From: Pseudeuparius sepicola
Lineage: Eukaryota > Arthropoda > Insecta > Coleoptera > Anthribidae
NCBI GenBank assembly: GCA_963920635.1
Contig: OY987298.1
Location: 38,843,787-38,907,786 of the forward strand
Length of the DNA stretch: 64,000 bases
Direction: 5' to 3'
Numbering within the stretch: the first letter of the stretch is position 1; every line of letters begins with the position of its first letter. A program made the position numbers and the translations under genes. Below, piece after piece: positions 57,890 through 64,000 of the stretch. The notes beneath the pieces are model-generated. The model did not search any database, was not told the origin of the DNA, and worked only from the letters and a program-made list of their open reading frames with translations.

Positions 57890-59485
57890 ACGTTTCCTCG
57901 GAAAATTGCTCATGTGGTATTTATCATGATAGTATGACATAATAACATAAATTCGCGCGCATATTTTGACTTTTCGAATATACGTCATTGGGCGACAAAA
58001 ATCATTCAAATTAGTTTAAATTACATTCAAAGCCGTTTTTGCGGGTTCTGGGATCAAAACAAAGAATTTTTGATATTTTTTGTTGAGTACTACTTACAGA
58101 TTGTTCAATTACACATTATAGAAAAGCCACAAATTTCTGCTTTTTCATTATCGCCTCTCATATCGACTATCAGCCGGCCCCTCGCGCACGCGACTCCTAT
58201 AGAAGAAGGGTGATAAGGAGCAAGTAGGTACGGCAGTCCTGAGGCTTGATGATCGTTCTCGGTTTAAATATTATAACGGGAAAAGCGTTGGGAAGTTTCA
58301 TTTTCTATCGACATACATTCTATCACCAGATGACGGCATGCGCGAATCGGTTCAAATTTCGTTCCCCAAAATAATGATCCTATATCTTATTAGTTATTGT
58401 ATCATGGGTCTTTATTATGTTTTTTTTTGTATATTTTAACAAGTTTTTCTGATTCATCCCTTCAATTTTTTATCATTCGTATGTCTTTCTGCGACTAAGA
58501 ATCTGCAAAATTTGTACCAGATCATTTAAATATCTTTTATTATGTGTGAGTGTATCAATGGACAATACTTTCACATTGTTTATTTTCGAGTATTTTTACT
58601 CGGTTTAAAACCATTTGTTTGCATTAATATTTTTACCTGATTACCTCAGAATAGGGCAATTTACTGCAGTCAAGAGTAGTTGTTGTTTTATAAAGTAAAT
58701 TCAAAGTTATAAATCTCCTTTTCAACTCTATAGGGTTCTCCTTCTCCCTGGCCAAGAAACGTCAAACATGTCAGTTGGAAGACTAACATCTCTTGTCGTT
58801 TCCGAGCAGTCTGCTGGGCAATCGTAGACGAACTATAATAAGACAAATTATCTTGTTAAAGCCACACACTATCTCACCTAAAGTACTGTCCTAATAATTA
58901 TAATTTTTTTCATCATCATTTGACGTAACGTAACTGATCATAATTTTTTAATTTTCTCTAATATTTAACTAATCAATAACACTTATTCTTAACATTTAAA
59001 CCATTGTTTTTTTTAAACTTAAGGTTTTTTAATATTACCTTGATTATAACAATCAGTGTTATGCATTCCTTATGTAAACTGACAAGTTTACAAATTAAGT
59101 AACTTGTCAAAACAGATATAGCTATATCAGGTAATATACCTCTCAGCACATCCTGGATAAATTATTGCTACATTATTTATTTATGACCTCAATAACGTAC
59201 CTGTGAAATCTTGTGACAACTTGTGATTTTAAGAACTATATATTTCCACAAAAACAAATATTGTATATTGCATGTAATTTACCCACTATCATTAATTAAA
59301 TTTGGTCAATTTTCTCCTTAGTGTTTTCTTTATTTGACAAAAAGAGGTAACGTTATCGAATTTCGTAGTCTGCACTAGAATTTGTTATGCTATCACTGCC
59401 ACATTGACTTTAGACTACCCCTGTAGAAGTAGAACCGGGTAGCTAGAGTGGGAAAAGGAGTGTCACGTGTAATAACGATTGATTG
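57890..59485. other. Unassigned AT-rich sequence
   Basis: No RNA gene, recognised protein segment or paired repeat seen. Confidence 0.4.
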
Positions 59486-60036
59486 TTATTTATGTACCAA
59501 GGCACTGAAGTTAAACTTTTTATGACTCATGTGGAATTTAGTTGCCGAGGCCTCTGGCCGAAATCGGAAATCGGAAAAAATGTTTTATTAGGCAAGAAAA
59601 TAATAATAGAGGATCACCCGTCCATGAACCGACTACGCGCGGCGTTGCTTGACTTTGACGATCGCTCTATATATAGGTCAAGTGAGACAAGACAGGCGGC
59701 ATCTTCGTACAGAAAAACCAAACTGCTGCTTCTTGTGCAGCCTCCACAATAAATCTATTCATATTCAAACTTACTAAAATATGTATACTGAAGGATTGCG
59801 CTTCTATAGGAAACAATTTCGCAATGTGTACGAAAAGTTAAATGAGCCTTTATCGGCCGGATTTTGAATATTTGGTCACTTTTGACGGGTGATTTCTCCG
59901 CGTCTGGCGTTTGATGTTTACAATATCGCCAAGGCCTACTTATTGAAAAAATCGTACAATAATGTAGCCCATTATTGTACGATTTCTGTGCTTTTAATGA
60001 CGATTTTGGGACACTTTACTGCCGATTTCAAGAAAA
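59486..60036 (-). repeat. 5S-rRNA-containing repeat, copy 2
   Basis: Colinear with 50309-50863 from TTATTTATGTACCAAGG to GCCGATTTCAAGAAAA. The 5S-like block is 59665-59611 on the minus strand. One hairpin arm of the copy-1 palindrome is deleted after the GGCCTCTGGCCG loop. Conversely, a 45-bp inverted duplication of ATCGTACAATAATG is added at about 59950-59995. The ORF 59483-59752 is an accident of this repeat. Confidence 0.75.
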
Positions 60037-60039
60037 ATG

Positions 60040-60455
60040 ATATACCTAACATTTTGTATCTTTATCTTTTTTAGTTTTTGAAATATTCCATTTTCAAATC
60101 TTATAGATACTAAATGTTAGCATGGATTTGTGGATCTCATGATAAAATCTGACGATCGATCCTATTACAAAAAATGTTTGTTGTAAGCAAGGGAACAACA
60201 TAATAAAATTGCAAAATGTTAGAAACGTTTTCAGATATTACTCATATTCTCGAAATAAGAATTTCAGGAAAAATTGAAATTTTATTATGTCATTCTCTCG
60301 TCTAAAATAAACCTTCGTTTGTTGTTGTATCGATCGTTCATCTCGAGGTAAATCAACAAATTCAAGTTAAACATCTAAATTTAGTATAAAATTGGAAAAT
60401 CGAATACAGATACTCATTGTAAAGCGGGTTACTCATCATTTAAACATATCTAATA
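60040..60455. other. Unassigned sequence
   Basis: No feature recognised. Confidence 0.35.
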
Positions 60456-60850
60456 GGTCCTAAAGTTATTAGTTTCTAAGATACGGGCGTTTAGTTCTCT
60501 TTTCGAAATTGAATTATGGCAATATCTTTCAAAATAATCAAGCTGCTGAACTGAAATTTGCCACTTCTGATTTTTTGGGGATGGAGAGTATAATGAAAAT
60601 TGCAAGACAAAAAAGACAACCTCAAAAAAGTTACGAGTAAAAGCATAATCAAAAAACAGCGCAAGTGTCGCCCTCTGTGAGATACGTAGAAATTGACATT
60701 CAGCTTAATCTCTATCCAGTACCAAATTTCAGTTCAGCAGCTTGATTATTTTGGGAGATATTCATAATTCAATTTCAAAAAGATAACTACAATCAAAGAA
60801 CTTTGGGACCAATGAGTTTTGTACAAAATGTAAAAGTCCTGATAAAAAAA
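60456..60850. repeat. Degenerate second copy of the 48800-49661 family
   Basis: Shares AATAATCAAGCTGCTGAACT, GGGGATGGAGA and ACAGCGCAAGTG-like segments with the element at 48800 and retains inverted arms (CAAGCTGCTGAAC near 60538 against GTTCAGCAGCTTG near 60731). Tips are eroded. Confidence 0.65.
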
Positions 60851-61506
60851 ACTGGGACACTATATAAAAGTAATTCTAAAGTAGAAAATGTACTTTTCTA
60901 TAAAAGAAATTTATACACAAAAGCTCGCGAGAATATAGGTATATATGTTGACGAAAGTAGTTATTCTAAATAAAAATTGTATTTTTCTATAAATTGTTGT
61001 ATAATGTAACAAAATTATGGGTTTGCTTTGGTTTGATTTATTTAAAATATTATTTTCTTCTTTTCAGAGCATTTAAATAAAAGTTTGTTTTTAATAATGT
61101 ATTTTACTATTAATTGCATAATTAATGCAGCTGTGGCAATATTGATTTTAGTGTGATGTCACTAACTTTATCGTTTTCTATTCTTCAAGCCCTTTCATTT
61201 TGTTACCCATATTAAGGTGGTTGACAAAAAATACATCATCCACCATCTTGGAGCGGCGGCCATTTTGAAAGTATTACAGTATTGAGTATTGCATATGTCA
61301 CCAGACCTAACGCTGTATGCAAATTTTCAGCTCAATTGGTTGTCAAGAAGTGGGTTTAATTCAGCTTGTAAAATTTGACCTAAACAAACAAACTAACGTA
61401 CTTACATACATTGCAAGCTAAATAAAAGCTTATAAAAATATTAGGCGCACGGCGGAGCAATAGATTTTAAAATTATTTATTATATAATATTAATATAATT
61501 AATATT
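60851..61506. other. Unassigned AT-rich sequence
   Basis: No feature recognised. It ends in an AT-rich stretch where the truncated retrotransposon starts. Confidence 0.35.
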
Positions 61507-62159
61507 AATTGTTCATAGATTCACAAATAGAAATTCCGGAAACGCAATCAATTAAATACTTAGGGCTGCTTATTGATAGACACTTGCGCTGGGACTTGCA
61601 TATAAGATCGGTAACAAATAAGATCAGAAGCATATTATACAAATTGAAATTTCTTAAAGATTACTTGGATGAACAACACTTAAAAACAGTATATTACGCC
61701 CTAATACAATCTCATATAACATATGGAATAGTGGGATGGGGTGGTGTCAGCAACAATCACCTAGAGTCTTTAAATGTGGTACAAAAATGGGCACTGAAAA
61801 TTATGTACGGGAAACAGTTGACTTACCCTAGCGAGACCCTCTTTTTGGTTAGTAACATTCTTGATGTTAGACAGCTCTTCTGTTTGAGAGTTATTTTACT
61901 TACATATAAAGGTAAAATCACTTTGCAAAAAAATAAACATAATTATTCTACTAGAAACAAAGAGAGAGTTTTCTTGGCACCGAAATGTTCGAAAAGTATC
62001 GGTCAGCGAAGTTGCTTATACTTTGCAGCAAAATTTTATGCGCTGATACCTGAAAACCTACAAAGAATCTTTAATTATGAATTGTTTAAGAAAAAAGTGT
62101 CAAATTTTCTTAAGACAATTAATAGAAAACAAATACACGATATTGTAAATAATAATTAA
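61507..62159 (+). pseudogene. C-terminal part of a non-LTR retrotransposon reverse transcriptase (5'-truncated)
   Basis: A 216-codon open frame with no native start. It opens directly after an in-frame TAA in AT-rich sequence, so the 5' end is truncated, as is usual for target-primed insertions. Early residues carry the conserved KYLGLLIDRHLRWDLHI block, then LKTVYYALIQSHITYGIVGWGG and LNVVQKWALKIM, the usual region downstream of the RT catalytic palm in jockey/CR1-like ORF2 proteins. The catalytic YADD region lies upstream and is absent. The frame is uninterrupted and the natural stop is retained. About 280 bp of 3' UTR and an ATT-type tail follow (62439-62470). The copy looks relatively young. 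Confidence 0.85.
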
Positions 62160-62480
62160 AATAGTTTATAGTTTAATATTATATAAAAACTGTGCACTAC
62201 CGAATTGTGACGATATTCCTGATGCATGTGTAATGAACCAGTCCGGCTGCAACTGTTCCTGGTTATGATGTACATACATTTTCCTTGAATTTAATTGATA
62301 ACGATTAAGTCCACCCCAAACAAGCAACCTATAAATGGTTGTTTCGTGGGTATCTGATCTTGTTTATTTACATATAGATATTGTAACTATTTCACAATGT
62401 ACTTTGCTTCATATGTGGTTGAATGTAAATAAACACATATTATTATTATTATTATTATTATTAATAATAATAATTCTCAC
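62160..62480 (+). repeat. 3' UTR and (ATT)n tail of the non-LTR retrotransposon
   Basis: Untranslated sequence after the stop at 62159, ending in an ATT microsatellite that then runs TAATAATAATAAT (62439-62475). Short microsatellite tails in place of poly(A) are common in CR1-like elements. Confidence 0.6.
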
Positions 62481-62589
62481 TCTCGCAATACTCCAACCTA
62501 TTGGTTTACTGGTTTACAAAAATAAAATAAATATTGGCTATACCGGGTGGTCCCTTTTTAATTGCTCATCATAGAGATTTTCTAAAATA

Positions 62590-62672
62590 TATACAGTTTG
62601 ATAAATTGCCGCCCCGTAAAATTTGCCGCCCCAGGCCCGGGCCTTGTTGGCCTTAGTGTTAATCCGGCCCTG
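62590..62672 (-). repeat. hAT-like terminal fragment
   Basis: On the minus strand it begins CAGGGCCGGATTAACACTA and continues through GGCCCGGGCCTGGGGCGGC, the characteristic look of a hAT end. The partner end is not in the window. The minus ORF 62582-62773 is a translation of this end. Confidence 0.55.
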
Positions 62673-64000
62673 AATATACAGGTTATTTCATTCAAAAAAC
62701 AAAAGTTTGACTTGTAACGGTTTTGTGCAATTCCCTGTAGAAAATTTGGCATCACCGTAAAAAAATGCAACATCTACAACTTTTATACTAGACATTTTCT
62801 CCTTCTCGAAAAATAAGAAAGTTAAGAAGGTTGGCCATTTTCGGTAGAGCACCCAGTAAGTTTTTTAGATAACGTTCCTGTTGATCAAAATGAAATCGTA
62901 GACGGGCAACCAAACTTCTGTATCAATATCAATGCTACCGATGTTGTAGCGACATTTTTAAATATAGATATATTTTTGATAATATCGCCGTCACGATAAT
63001 CTACCAAAAAATATATAAAAAACGGGATTTCAAGGATTAAAACCAGCTTTTTCAAAAGTCATAATTATTAAGTCCGTAATTTATTTAGTTTTATGGACTA
63101 GGCCTTGGCTTCCAATCATGGATTTTTGGTCGGAAGCACTGGCCCTTGACGCTTAAAAGGTGGTAACTCTTATCTCACAACAATATTTTTCCATTCGTTA
63201 TTAGAGATACTGCTTGGAGCAATTTCCCATCTACAAATGTTTATTTAAAAAATAAAAAAAATTGAGCAAACTTTTTAGTTCCAATAAAAAAAACTTCAAA
63301 CTTAAATCTCCAAAGCGATTAGGAAATAAGTATTTTGTATTTTCCGAGATTGATTCACTGGCACAGTATTTTTTTAAGAACAGAAAAACTATATTTTTAA
63401 TAACTAAATTATTTATATTTATATTTTTTATCAGCAAGTCTGACCGACCTGCCCTCCAACACCCTTCCTTTCCCCACCCAACGAAAATATTTAGCGTCCA
63501 TAACCGATGAGTTTAGTCGTTTTGTTGTTAAAAACGGCTGCCAACGTCCCTGACTCCACTTTTCAGTTTTTAGTTCTAAAAATAGAAAGTGAACTAATTT
63601 TAGTCTAGGAAATCTGTTTGTGTATCTAAATATCATGATAGGTAATGCAATAATAATTGCTATGATATAATTTAAAACTAGAAACAGTCCATTTTTTAGA
63701 TTTTCACCTTGTTGTGCCTTGCTTGAATGACCACTGCATCGTAAACAACAAATAATATTATTAATTTGGTTACTAACTAAATGGTCGGGAGTCCCAAGTT
63801 ATCTAATTATATATTAAAAATTTTCCCATTTGCTAAACTCTATGTCAGTAATAAGTGTAAATATTTGATACGTTTCAACTAAGTTTTATGTGCCTCACAG
63901 TTTATAAATATATTATTTAGTAAGCTGTAATTATAGTGTTTTCTAGATTATAATTATTTAAAAATTATTTATAATGTTATATTATTTATACTCCACTTGT
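62673..64000. other. Unassigned AT-rich sequence
   Basis: TTTTCCCATTTGCTAAACTC near 63824 resembles the tip of the 50285-51595 family. Opposing ORFs of 68-82 codons (63231-63636) have no recognisable domain. Nothing else seen to the window end. Confidence 0.35.

Noticed and set aside
59483..59752. 89-codon ORF
   Set aside because: Falls in the 5S-containing repeat; not preserved in copy 1.
1..64000. CRISPR array, bacterial operons, origins
   Set aside because: No regularly spaced short repeats with unique spacers, no operon-like gene packing or ribosome-binding sites; content is animal.

Overview
This window looks like repeat-rich, AT-rich intergenic (or large-intron) DNA from an insect or other arthropod. 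That rests on the tRNA, on the animal transposon families (pogo/Tigger, DUF4817-type mariner, hAT, a gypsy integrase relic, a non-LTR retrotransposon tail), and on the many TA-flanked long-inverted-repeat elements whose tips read CAGGGTG or CAGTGTG. I do not assign an order or species. I see no intact protein-coding host gene. The only gene that looks complete and functional is a tRNA-His(GTG) at 34357-34428. Short ORFs elsewhere are mostly chance or lie inside palindromic repeats.

Layout. 1-9.3 kb: half of a palindromic element at the left edge, a gypsy integrase relic (2.2-2.4 kb), a TA-flanked inverted-repeat element (3.5-4.4 kb), a three-unit tandem repeat (4.9-5.6 kb), and a hAT-type element with an 8-bp target duplication (6.5-8.3 kb) that carries a nested palindromic element. 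10.6-12.6 kb: GC-rich, non-repeat-like islands. 13.0-16.6 kb: a decayed minus-strand pogo/Tigger transposase cut by a second hAT element (8-bp duplication), which itself carries a relative of the nested palindrome. 16.7-18.5 kb: a 5S-rRNA-like repeat fragment and a partly duplicated hairpin element. 22.4-24.5 kb: nested inverted-repeat elements. 27.7-33.2 kb: a whole 5.5-kb pogo/Tigger element with terminal inverted repeats, a psq-type HTH, a DDD catalytic core and a C-terminal PHD-like finger, broken by frameshifts and by two nested insertions. 34.4 kb: tRNA-His. 34.5-41 kb: mostly unrecognised sequence. 41.9-45.6 kb: a mariner-superfamily element with a decayed transposase, split by a 1.55-kb near-palindrome. 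45.6-49.7 kb: further foldback elements, one with a 206-bp element inserted at TA. 50.3-51.6 and 59.5-60.0 kb: two long copies of a repeat containing a 5S-rRNA-like segment. 52.6-55.0 kb: a 2.4-kb TA-flanked element. 57.2-57.9 kb: a dense palindrome cluster. 61.5-62.5 kb: the 3' end of a non-LTR retrotransposon.

How the pieces relate. The window is an insertion record. In two places, removing a nested element in silico (one TA copy, or one 8-bp duplication) rejoins the host transposase in frame. These insertions therefore went into transposases that could still be read through that point. Several foldback families recur at two or more loci, so relative ages can be ordered from this window alone.
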